Assembly: GCA_965603285.1 (NCBI GenBank)
Contig: CBFDCK010000001.1
Location: 1 to 64,000 of the forward strand
Reading direction: 5' to 3'
Length of the DNA: 64,000 nt
From: JAUWPO01 sp965603285
GTDB taxonomy: Bacteria > Chloroflexota > Anaerolineae > Anaerolineales > UBA4823
The notes beneath the pieces are model-generated. The model saw nothing but the letters and a program-made list of their open reading frames with translations, had not been told where the DNA came from and made no database searches. This document shows positions 47,178 to 54,108 of the stretch, in pieces. Each line of letters begins with the position of its first letter. Position 1 is the stretch's first letter. A program made the translations under genes and the position numbers.

Positions 47178-47212
47178 TCGTGTCATTCCGTACGCAGTGA
47201 TGAATCCCTGCA
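47178..47212. repeat. degenerate intergenic repeat, inverted copy
   Basis: On the complementary strand this reads close to GGGATTCaTCaCTgCG followed by GGAATGACA, the same core as copy C in the opposite orientation. Divergence is high. Confidence 0.4.
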
Positions 47213-47235
47213 GCGATGGACGTATTGCTGCCTAT

Positions 47236-47300
47236 GCTGGTATGAAATAGCGATATGCCTCAGGTTTTTCTTCACTCCTCTGGGCTCCGTTCAGAATGGC
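47236..47300. repeat. degenerate intergenic repeat, copy B
   Basis: Begins GCTGGTATGAAATAGCG and ends CTCCGTTCAGAATGGC, as copy C begins GCTGGTACGAAATTGTG and ends CTCCGTTCAGAATGAC, with a few inserted bases in the middle. Confidence 0.5.
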
Positions 47301-47355
47301 ATCCCATAACTTTTATATTGATAGTGTGCCAGCATCAAAATTGTTATACGGTGGT

Positions 47356-48258
47356 TTATCCGGCTGGTGGTGTGATGTCCGTCGATTCGTCAGCCGTTGA
47401 CTCATCTCCCCCCTCAGGTACGATTTTTGAACCGAACATCGAAGCGTAAACCCTGGTAAAGACCGCTCCGAAGAGAAATATCTGGGCGAATATATAAAAT
47501 GCGATCAGCAGAACGGCTACTGCTCCGGCGGCCGCTACAGCAGAGGTAATGTTGCTGTAAGTGAAGTAGATCCCTAAAAGCCAACCGCCCAGCGCCATTA
47601 AAACTGCCGTCACGATTGAACCCACCCCCACATCTCCCCAGCCAATATCGACATCAGGTAGATATTTATAAACCAGAGCAATCGAGATGGTCATCAACCC
47701 AAAAACAGCGATGAGAGTTATGAAAGAGACCGGGCTGCCTAGGTCAATATATGTCTGTAAGAATGAAACGATGATACTGGCTACCGTAGCAACTATCATC
47801 AAGAAGCCTAAGCCGATGACCATCAGGAAAGCCATCAGGCGGCTTTTTATCAAGGTAAGCGTCTCTTGTTTTTCAGCAACCGGGACCTTCCAGATCGTGT
47901 TGAGGGCGTACTGCAGTTGGAAGAATAGCATCGAGGCGGCGAAGATCAAGGCGATGTAGCCGATCAGGGTTGTTAAAGTCGAGCCCCCAGTCGTAGTTTG
48001 TGAGATACTTAGTACGGTCTCTTGAATATACTGGGCTGCTTCAGCACCTAAAGTGTTTTCGACCCGCTTTATTATTTCACCGACCAGTGCCTGTACGTCG
48101 ATGAACAATGAGGCGATGGTGAAGGCGATAAAGATTGCCGGAGCGAAGGAAAATAGGGAATAGTAAGCCAGCGCAGCCGCTAATGTGCTCGGTCGTTCGG
48201 TGACCCAGATGTGATAGAGCTCCTTCAGGAATTTGATGATTGATTCAGATTTACTCAT
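47356..48258 (-). CDS. YihY/BrkB-family inner membrane protein
   Basis: A 300-residue polytopic protein of the YihY/virulence factor BrkB family. It has a TLAAALAYYSLFSFAPAIF first helix, ALNTIWKVP, and a last helix with FGAVFTRVYASMFG. The family has unknown function and was once misannotated as RNase BN. ATG 48258 is chosen because AGGTGAG sits just upstream; GTG 48267 is also in frame. Confidence 0.85.
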   Translation of the reverse strand: MSKSESIIKFLKELYHIWVTERPSTLAAALAYYSLFSFAPAIFIAFTIASLFIDVQALVGEIIKRVENTLGAEAAQYIQETVLSISQTTTGGSTLTTLIGYIALIFAASMLFFQLQYALNTIWKVPVAEKQETLTLIKSRLMAFLMVIGLGFLMIVATVASIIVSFLQTYIDLGSPVSFITLIAVFGLMTISIALVYKYLPDVDIGWGDVGVGSIVTAVLMALGGWLLGIYFTYSNITSAVAAAGAVAVLLIAFYIFAQIFLFGAVFTRVYASMFGSKIVPEGGDESTADESTDITPPAG

Positions 48259-48481
48259 CGCGCTCACCTATCTTCTATTTGAAAAAAAATTATAAAAACC
48301 AATTCATGCCGTTTCGATTAGAAAATGCATCCTACCTTCACAGGTGCAACGCACTTATTGTACTAGACTTCAATTTTAATCGCACTTGATATGATCCGGT
48401 GTGGTGATATCCTCATCGAGATAGACTCGATTGGGTAAATCATGCTGTTCTCATCCCGCCATCTTAGTCGTGGTCTATGAG

Positions 48482-48604
48482 TTAAGTTCCCGGCGTGAGC
48501 ACACCTACAGCACCGGCGACGGCCTCGATCCTAAGCGGCGTCTCGCCCCACAACTCGCCGCCCAGATGGATGAGCTGAGGTGGGTCGGTTTCGATAATGT
48601 AGGG
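48482..48604 (-). pseudogene. remnant of a diacylglycerol/lipid kinase C-terminus
   Basis: One minus-strand frame reads IETDPPQLIHLGGELWG then ETPLRIEAVAGAVGVLTPGT and a stop. This is the layout of the end of DagK/YegS-type lipid kinases, in which a xxDGExxGxTPxxxxVxPGAxxVLVP-like segment closes the protein. The frame is closed upstream by TAA at 48605-48607, and nothing upstream resembles the rest of a kinase, so only about 38 codons survive. The intergenic repeat copy C lies 20 nt beyond the break. Confidence 0.55.
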
Positions 48605-48624
48605 TTAGATGTGTTACTGCTTTT

Positions 48625-48680
48625 GCTGGTACGAAATTGTGGCGCGTTATGGGGATTCTTCGCTCCGTTCAGAATGACGA
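48625..48680. repeat. degenerate intergenic repeat, copy C
   Basis: Contains GGGGATTCTTCGCTCCGTTC then AGAATGACGA, the best-preserved copy of the core found here. Located between the kinase remnant and the structured element. Confidence 0.5.
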
Positions 48681-48810
48681 TAAGGGGCACGTCTCTTCGG
48701 AGATGCTAATGACAGGCAGTAAAGAAAAATATCCATTAGTTGTTCATTCCATCAAATTATACTTGTCGCTAGCTATCAATTAGTCGAGGTTAGGATTGGT
48801 GGAGTTCCCC

Positions 48811-48955
48811 TGGTTGATCATATCCCCGGTATGCGTGCCGTATGGCACTGCCCCCCATTGATCAACACAGATACTTGCGTTCCAACAGGGTCTACAATCC
48901 GGGGATACCCCTGCACTGGGTTAACCCTGGTTCGCAGACCCCTCAATCGTACACG
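48811..48955. ncRNA. candidate structured RNA or decayed element
   Basis: GTTGATCA (48813-48820) pairs exactly with TGATCAAC (48859-48866), enclosing a perfect GTGCC-GTAT-GGCAC hairpin (48834-48847). Further on, GGGTCT near 48888 pairs with AGACCC near 48936 around GGGG-ATA-CCCC and GGGTTAACCC. Several nested stems in 145 bases look non-random, but I match them to no known RNA family. Strand unknown. Confidence 0.3.
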
Positions 48956-49087
48956 TCCCCATAACTTTTCGTCACAACAGGTTCTATGCCCTCGGCGCTA
49001 TGTGGTGGAGTAAACCTCAAGGGTGCCATAGATCTCCTGTTTAGAAAGCTAATAAAATTTCGCTTCGGAATCTTCCCAAGGATTAGA

Positions 49088-49624
49088 TCACGTAGTACGC
49101 AGCCGGAAAGCCATCACTACGGCTGCAATTCCGCCGAAGATGAATGTAAAGCCCAATACCCACGGCAAAAGAGCAACTGCGATCACTGTGTTGCCCAGCA
49201 GGATAATGCCGAAAATGATACTCAGCACACCCAGGATACCGACACCCCAACCAGCACCACTGAAAGCCTGGACGAGGTTCACGATACCCATGATGATTCC
49301 GCCGATGCCTAGCATAATGATGGCCGTCGCCGATACCACAAACGTGCTCCCAACGGGGTACTGGAGGATATAGATTCCAGCCAAAATACCGATGATGCCG
49401 GCGAACAGCTTCCAGCCCCACATTGAATGATCAAGGAAGATGCTGACGATAAGAAAAATCCCCTTGATGAACCAGTAGATACCCAGGACAAAAACCATGG
49501 AAACCATTCCCACCCCGGGTTTCGCCAGTAAAAGGGCACCCAGGAGGATGGCGAGGATGCCTTCAATCAGGACCAGCCACCAATGCACTTGTCTGGTTTC
49601 TAGCTCTAAAGCTTCTTCTGTCAT
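49088..49624 (-). CDS. HdeD family (DUF308) membrane protein
   Basis: A 178-residue membrane protein with about six hydrophobic helices. WWLVLIEGILAILLGALLLA at the start and VFVLGIYWFIKGIFLIVSIF match the HdeD/DUF308 family, associated with acid stress in enterobacteria but of unclear role elsewhere. GGAGAC precedes ATG 49624. The gene is alone on its strand. Confidence 0.85.
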   Translation of the reverse strand: MTEEALELETRQVHWWLVLIEGILAILLGALLLAKPGVGMVSMVFVLGIYWFIKGIFLIVSIFLDHSMWGWKLFAGIIGILAGIYILQYPVGSTFVVSATAIIMLGIGGIIMGIVNLVQAFSGAGWGVGILGVLSIIFGIILLGNTVIAVALLPWVLGFTFIFGGIAAVVMAFRLRTT

Positions 49625-49811
49625 TGTTGTCTCCTTTAGTATAAAAATTTCATGGATTGAAGTTGTGCAGCTCCACCACGCGCGCCTTCTTATCGAGCGA
49701 TATTAGAGAGCGTGCAGCTTGTTGGAACTTAAAAGCTTAACCTATTATAAATGAAAAAATAAAGTTGGGGAGAGTCGAATTTTGTGCTATCGAGACCGCT
49801 GTAATTACACA

Positions 49812-49857
49812 TACCCGCAGGAACTGCCGAAGGTGGAACATGGCAGTTCTGCGGGTA
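49812..49857. terminator. long hairpin 3' of the Ala-rich gene
   Basis: A 16-bp stem with one bulged G: TACCCGCAG-G-AACTGCC (49812-49828) with GGCAGTTCTGCGGGTA (49842-49857), loop 13 nt. No T-tract follows on either strand, so it is a terminator-like or processing hairpin between the HdeD gene and the 49909-50730 gene. Confidence 0.5.
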
Positions 49858-49908
49858 TAAATTGTACGAATTGTTCTGCGAGAGTTCGCGTTGGTTCTGG
49901 AGGGTGGA

Positions 49909-50730
49909 CTATTCCTCTGCGTCGGCGTCTTCAAGCGCCTCGCCGACACCGGCCAGCGTTTCTGTTGCGCCCAATTCGGCTGAGCCTTCGGCGACTTCGG
50001 CTACCCCTTCCACAGCCAGGTCTTCGGCGGCCTCGCGCATACCCTTGGCTGCCGCTACCTCAACCATACCTTCAGCAGTCAGTTCGGCGCCGGCTTCCCC
50101 AAGTTCATCGCTCCGGACGGCAATACCGTCGGCTACGGCGAGTCTAGTGAGACCCTCTGCTATCTCGTTGGCGCCCAAATCCGCTATATCTGCGCCGCTG
50201 GCGCTTATAGCGGCTGAAAGCGCCCGCGTAGCGCCGAAGCGCAGTATTGTGTCTACGGACAGGTCCTGCAGTTCATCGCTTTTAGAATCAAGAAAAGCGG
50301 ACATCACCGGTAAACCCAAGATGTCTGCCACATCCCCAACAGCTTCAAGCTGCCCGGCAATAGAGGCTAACTGCATACCTAGCGCCAGGTCTTCCTCGCT
50401 CATTGAGCCGACAATTGCGCTCTGCACGGCGATATCATCGGAGGTTGCCAACAGGTCGGCGCCTTCGGAAATATCGGTAATACCGGCAATCCCCACGACA
50501 CCGCTCAGCACTGCGGCGCGATCAGCAATCGCCATGGCATCTATGCCGCGCGTGACGTCGCTGGCGCCAGCAGCCAGGGCTGCCCGGCTTGCCATCCCTA
50601 CATCAGCGGCAGCATCCAGAGTCTCCATGCCCTCTATGACTTCTTCGATACCCTCTTCTGCCATCTCTGCGCTCGCGGCTTCGACGGCTTCCGTGGTTTC
50701 CTGCAATTCATCCTTATACTCATCATTCAT
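49909..50730 (-). CDS. acidic Ala-rich helical protein of unknown function
   Basis: A 273-residue protein made almost wholly of Ala, Glu, Asp, Gly, Val, Ile and Leu, with no Cys, Trp or signal peptide. Imperfect internal repetition is visible: AIADRAAVLSGVVGIAGITD and ATSDDIAVQSAIVGSM, RLAVADGIAVRSDELGEAG, and several EGxxEVA modules near the C-terminus. It looks like a stack of short helices, perhaps solenoid-like. AGGAGAAA precedes ATG 50730. It lies downstream of the CRP/FNR gene on the same strand with a 30-residue frame between, so it may be in the regulator's operon. I recognise no family. A long plus-strand frame across it is its antisense shadow. Confidence 0.7.
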   Translation of the reverse strand: MNDEYKDELQETTEAVEAASAEMAEEGIEEVIEGMETLDAAADVGMASRAALAAGASDVTRGIDAMAIADRAAVLSGVVGIAGITDISEGADLLATSDDIAVQSAIVGSMSEEDLALGMQLASIAGQLEAVGDVADILGLPVMSAFLDSKSDELQDLSVDTILRFGATRALSAAISASGADIADLGANEIAEGLTRLAVADGIAVRSDELGEAGAELTAEGMVEVAAAKGMREAAEDLAVEGVAEVAEGSAELGATETLAGVGEALEDADAEE

Positions 50731-50820
50731 GTCAGTTTCTCCTAAAAAAATTTTTATAACTAATTATCTGAACCAGTGCTTGGTTCTATTCTACCGCAGG
50801 TTGCCGCTTACTGAGATTAA

Positions 50821-50913
50821 CTATTTAAGAAAATTCTTTACCAAACCCACTGCATCTGCGACTATTCCTGCGCCACCAGGTGCTGCACCTTCGGTGTAGG
50901 CTTTATTTCTCAT
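50821..50913 (-). CDS. possible 30-residue peptide between crp-like gene and Ala-rich gene
   Basis: ATG 50913 lies inside the end of the CRP/FNR gene (11-nt overlap) behind AAGGGGA, and the frame runs to TAG at 50821. The peptide begins MRNKAYTEG, has AAPGGAGIVADAV in the middle and ends GLVKNFLK, a glycine-rich hinge before a short amphipathic helix. Its ribosome site and position between two genes make it plausible, but at 30 codons chance cannot be excluded. Function unknown. Confidence 0.35.
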   Translation of the reverse strand: MRNKAYTEGAAPGGAGIVADAVGLVKNFLK

Positions 50914-51592
50914 TCCCCTTGATTATCCTGGCGTGGTTTTCTAGTTTGTCCCGGTCCGTGATCATAAATTCAGTGCGCTTGATATGGATGCTGCCCTCTT
51001 CAGCCAGGCGATACAGCACCCGGCATACAGTCTCGCGAGTGCTTCCAATGCGAGCTGCCATTTCATCTAGGGTCAAGTCACGAGCCACATAATCTTCCAC
51101 CGCATCGCCATAACGATCCAATAACAAGTTCGCCAAACGACCGGCGACCGGTTGAAAAGCCAACACTTCCACCATCTCACTAGCTGTCTGCATACGCGTG
51201 ACCATCTGTCGAGATAACTCCCAGGACATGTGACCATTACCCAGTAAATAAGGTAAAAAATGGTCGCGTGACCATAAATGGATGCGGCATGCTTCCCCCG
51301 CAACAAGCGCAACCGGCATTGGAGTAGTATCCAAAAAGAATGCTAACCCCTAAAAAGTTTCCCCAGGTCTGATTGTAGCGATGAGCAGGCTGCGACCTTC
51401 GAATGACTCTTTAATGGCGGAGACTCTGCCATTCTCAACGATAAATAGATACGGCCAGATATCCCCATAATGGGTGATCCATTGGTCCTTTAGATAATTG
51501 CGCGAGATAGCCAAGCCAGCCAGGTTGGCTCGATCGCTGTCACTCAGGTGGGCATAAATGGGATTCTGTGACAGCAGTTGGGTTACTTTCAT
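50903..51592 (-). pseudogene. CRP/FNR-family regulator with in-frame amber codon
   Basis: Without the stop this is a 229-codon CRP/FNR regulator of normal length. The cyclic-nucleotide-like beta-roll begins near VTQLLSQNPIYAHLSDSDR, a TAG at 51350-51352 follows IRPGETF, and the frame continues without shift as GLAFFLDTTPMPVALVAGEA. The stop occupies the place of one residue in the roll, so it looks like a substitution of a sense codon (Trp, Gln, Glu, Lys or Tyr are one change away). The C-terminal winged helix has LTLDEMAARIGSTRETVCRV, with the E-T-V-R of FNR-type recognition helices. No N-terminal cysteine cluster. It is divergent from the 51811 gene, whose upstream region has a CRP-like palindrome at 51726. 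Confidence 0.8.
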
Positions 51593-51725
51593 ATATTATT
51601 CCATTATAAGATCATGCAGCATCCAACAATCGCTGGGAGTATGTGTGATCCCTCTTATCCTGCATTCGGGTTGCTTTTTATAATGCCTCTAAATTTGCGT
51701 TTAGGCAAAGATATTTTACCTGGTT

Positions 51726-51741
51726 TGTGATATTTATTACA
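51726..51741. promoter_or_regulatory. CRP/FNR-like operator
   Basis: TGTGA-TATTTA-TTACA, one mismatch from the TGTGA-N6-TCACA dyad used by CRP-family proteins. It sits between the regulator gene and the divergent membrane-protein gene, 70 nt from ATG 51811, where an operator would be expected. Confidence 0.45.
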
Positions 51742-51810
51742 TAGGTTATTGATTATACCCAAATCCAATTCTTATTTCCCCAAATTCATCCTATGCTTAG
51801 GAGGCATAAA

Positions 51811-52710
51811 ATGCAAGCAACTCCGCAAAAAAACCGTACTGTTATGGCTATCATCGCCGTGGTGATCGGTCTACTCATGGTGGCTGTGATTCCCTTTATA
51901 GTACAGACGTCCCTGGAAAGAGTATTAGTCCATTTGATGGCACATATTGCTGCTGGCAATCCAGCTTTCACCAGTGGGCTTACACTCTTCGATTTCTTCT
52001 ATCCTGTCTGGCGAGCCGTCATCTTTGTGGCTGGCGTGACCTTACTGGTCATCGCGACGCAAATCAAGAAAGGAGAAGAATGGACCTACCCCCTGTCTAT
52101 GGCGCTTTTCGCCCTGCCAGCGATTGGCGGCATGTTTATGTTTTTGCCCTATATCAGCTTTGTTTCCGGCTTCCCACTGCCGATGGTCATCTCGTTCATT
52201 GGATTAACGGGTTACTGGGCATTCATCTTCCTGCGTAAAGCCGAGACAATGGTGAAGTGGACGCGCTTCGGTGCACTGACCTTCATCGGTATGTTGTCCA
52301 CCCACGCATTTACCATTGGTATCGGCGCCCAACGCACAATGTGGACCCGCCCTGGTCATCCCTTATACCCGGATTTTACATGGTGGCTGTTCAACTGGGT
52401 TGGCGAAGTAAACTGGGTTGCGGTCATTCTACTTTTCCTGTCTATCCCACTGCTGGCCGTTGGCAGGCGTAAAGGCTGGTGGCTGGCCGTAATCGGGACG
52501 ATCTCAATCCTGATGATCAATATCCCGACGCAATTCTTCCGTACGAAAACGCTGGACTATCTCTACGGCGCGATTCTTGGCATTGGTGTGTTGGTCTTCC
52601 TTATGGTGCCCTATTTCAAAAAACACCTGCTCACAGTCGAAGCCTCTGAAACAGATGCAGAGGCGGCAACAGAAGCAGAAGAAGAAATAGAGGCAGGAGA
52701 GACGACATAA
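51811..52710 (+). CDS. polytopic membrane protein, first gene of the novel cluster
   Basis: A 299-residue protein with about eight hydrophobic segments and an acidic C-terminal tail (TDAEAATEAEEEIEAGE). Histidines in VHLMAHIAAGN and LSTHAFTIGIGAQRTMW lie near membrane borders. I recognise no family. ATG 51811 is preceded by a perfect AGGAGG with 6-nt spacing; ATG 51793 is earlier in frame but lies on the wrong side of the ribosome site. It is divergent from the CRP/FNR gene and followed 74 nt later by the next membrane gene. Confidence 0.7.
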   Translation: MQATPQKNRTVMAIIAVVIGLLMVAVIPFIVQTSLERVLVHLMAHIAAGNPAFTSGLTLFDFFYPVWRAVIFVAGVTLLVIATQIKKGEEWTYPLSMALFALPAIGGMFMFLPYISFVSGFPLPMVISFIGLTGYWAFIFLRKAETMVKWTRFGALTFIGMLSTHAFTIGIGAQRTMWTRPGHPLYPDFTWWLFNWVGEVNWVAVILLFLSIPLLAVGRRKGWWLAVIGTISILMINIPTQFFRTKTLDYLYGAILGIGVLVFLMVPYFKKHLLTVEASETDAEAATEAEEEIEAGETT

Positions 52711-52784
52711 TTAGTTTGAACGAAACTTACAATCAGTTGCAAAGACTTCCCACCGGAACGTTTCTGCACTAATAAGGAGTAGTC

Positions 52785-53585
52785 ATGAAATTCTTAAAAA
52801 ACAACAATAGATTTGGCGCAGTCCTGGCTGTTGTTGGCATTCTGACCGGGTTGCTTGCTCTTTATTTGCTCGTCAGTATATACAATATCAATATCGAAGG
52901 GAAAATCGCCGATGGGCGTCCAGATGAAGCCATTACTGTGCAAATCGTTTTTGCCATGCTCGGTTGGTTGGGTGCTTCCGCTGGAGCGCTCTGGATTGCA
53001 GTACTGTATGGCTTCCTGAACAAAGCAAATTGGGCCTGGTTCTGGGGCACGGTCGCGGCCACCGTACAACTTCTTGTTGGCTTTTTCCCGATGATTCCAG
53101 CTGCCAGCATTGGTTTGCCCACGCCAACGATTTGGGTATTCCTGATTGCATTCGTTTTGTGGTTCGGGATGCTCTTCATAGGCGGGGTGGATCTGAAAAT
53201 TATTGCGCTTGCTTTCGTCAGCGGCTTGGCTTATGTGCTGACCTATATTGATGGTGTCGGTGCGATTTCACGCTTCCAGACCGAATCAGAAGGTTTTGTG
53301 AACGGTATGTACGCTATGTCGCAAATGGTCAATTGGTGGGGCGCGGCGGCCTGGGCTGTCTTCATCTTTGCGCTGATCAAACGTAAATCGTGGACCATTC
53401 CCATGGGTGTCTTTGCCGCGTCCATGTCGATGTTTGGCGGCTATCCCGTCGGACTGACAGATGTGATCGCCATTAAGGGAGGCTTCTCCATGTTTCTGGT
53501 TGCACCTATCGTCAGCACAGGACTGCTGATATATTTGTTGCTGCCAGGCACGAAAAAGATGCTCGCTGAATGGCAAAACAAATAG
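52785..53585 (+). CDS. polytopic membrane protein, second gene of the novel cluster
   Basis: A 266-residue membrane protein with about seven helices. Aromatic-rich stretches such as NKANWAWFWGTVAATVQLLV and MSQMVNWWGAAAWAVFIFAL are notable. AAGGAG precedes ATG 52785. Its TAG stop (53583-53585) is followed in the same frame by an 8-Cys ferredoxin module with no start codon of its own, so the authentic product may be a longer fused protein. Not recognised as a known family; the pattern of a membrane domain followed by a 2[4Fe-4S] domain is seen in redox proteins such as NapH and CcoG. Confidence 0.7.
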   Translation: MKFLKNNNRFGAVLAVVGILTGLLALYLLVSIYNINIEGKIADGRPDEAITVQIVFAMLGWLGASAGALWIAVLYGFLNKANWAWFWGTVAATVQLLVGFFPMIPAASIGLPTPTIWVFLIAFVLWFGMLFIGGVDLKIIALAFVSGLAYVLTYIDGVGAISRFQTESEGFVNGMYAMSQMVNWWGAAAWAVFIFALIKRKSWTIPMGVFAASMSMFGGYPVGLTDVIAIKGGFSMFLVAPIVSTGLLIYLLLPGTKKMLAEWQNK

Positions 53586-53777
53586 GGAACTGGCGGAAAG
53601 AATAAACGGATCGTCATCGATCAAGACCGCTGCACATCCTGCCATCGTTGCGATGCCGATTGTCCGGTCGATATTGCACCCATCCCAGAAAATATGCGCA
53701 GCCTTGAATGTGTGCAATGCCTGGAGTGCATTGAAACCTGTACCAGTCCCGATGCCATCGATTTACGCCTGGGCTAA
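53586..53777 (+). pseudogene. 2[4Fe-4S] ferredoxin module without a start codon
   Basis: The frame that follows the TAG of the membrane gene reads RIVIDQDRCTSCHRCDADCP, then ECVQCLECIETC, ending in DAIDLRLG and TAA at 53775-53777. Both cysteine sets are C-x2-C-x2-C-x3-C, enough for two [4Fe-4S] clusters. No ATG, GTG or TTG lies in frame between the stop and the first cysteine, so it is either fused to the upstream protein by readthrough or was so fused before a nonsense mutation. It is too short for the track of long frames but the motif is unmistakable. Confidence 0.7.
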
Positions 53778-53927
53778 ACTTCTTATTACCCATGCGGTCC
53801 CAATATTATTGGTGCAACCTCCATCTTTGCCCATCCCGACGATGAGTTATATCACTCCGGAGGCACTCTGGCGCTGCTTGTCAGAAAGGGTGCACCAAAG
53901 ACATCTAAGCAAATTGAGCAAGTTTAG
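53778..53927 (+). pseudogene. LmbE/PIG-L deacetylase N-terminal remnant
   Basis: The same frame, after the TAA of the ferredoxin, reads IIGATSIFAHPDDELYHSGG and TLALLVRKGA before losing resemblance and stopping at TAG 53925-53927. The HPDDE metal site (53832-53846) followed by a GGT helix is the start of the LmbE/PIG-L family of N-acetyl-sugar deacetylases. Only about 35 recognisable codons remain and no start codon is in place, so it is a relic. Confidence 0.6.
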
Positions 53928-53956
53928 ATTCAACTTGTCACTTGTCAAAGACATAA

Positions 53957-54007
53957 AGCCCGCGCTGTGGTAAATTTGTACAGGCAACGCAGCGTGGGCT
54001 GCTTTTT
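53957..54007 (+). terminator. rho-independent terminator
   Basis: AGCCCGCGCTG (53957-53967) pairs with CAGCGTGGGCT (53990-54000), one G-T pair, followed by GCTTTTTC. It separates the first two membrane genes and the remnants from the GHxH gene. Confidence 0.8.
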
Positions 54008-54108
54008 CGTAAAAGATGTGCATAGGATGCACAAAGCAAATCAATTCTGTGTTGTTTGAATATCCTGCGGACTTCTGGTTACTTTTCGTTTGCACTGGAG
54101 TGAACTTT

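Larger units (their letters stand above)
48259..49087. other. 829-bp gene-poor stretch
   Basis: No intact gene. It holds a decayed lipid-kinase tail (48482-48604, minus strand), a copy of the intergenic repeat (48625-48680) and inverted repeats suggestive of structured RNA (about 48810-48950). The plus-strand reading near 48431 is the antisense of the kinase remnant and is not a gene. Confidence 0.6.

Noticed and set aside
48804..48950. Minus-strand coding frame reading VNPVQGYPRIVDPVGTQV
   Set aside because: It is open for about 50 codons but matches nothing I know, lacks a start, and coincides with the inverted repeats.
49862..50899. Long Ser/Ala-rich plus-strand frame
   Set aside because: It is the antisense of the acidic Ala-rich gene, whose GC-rich codons keep the opposite frame open; no ribosome site.
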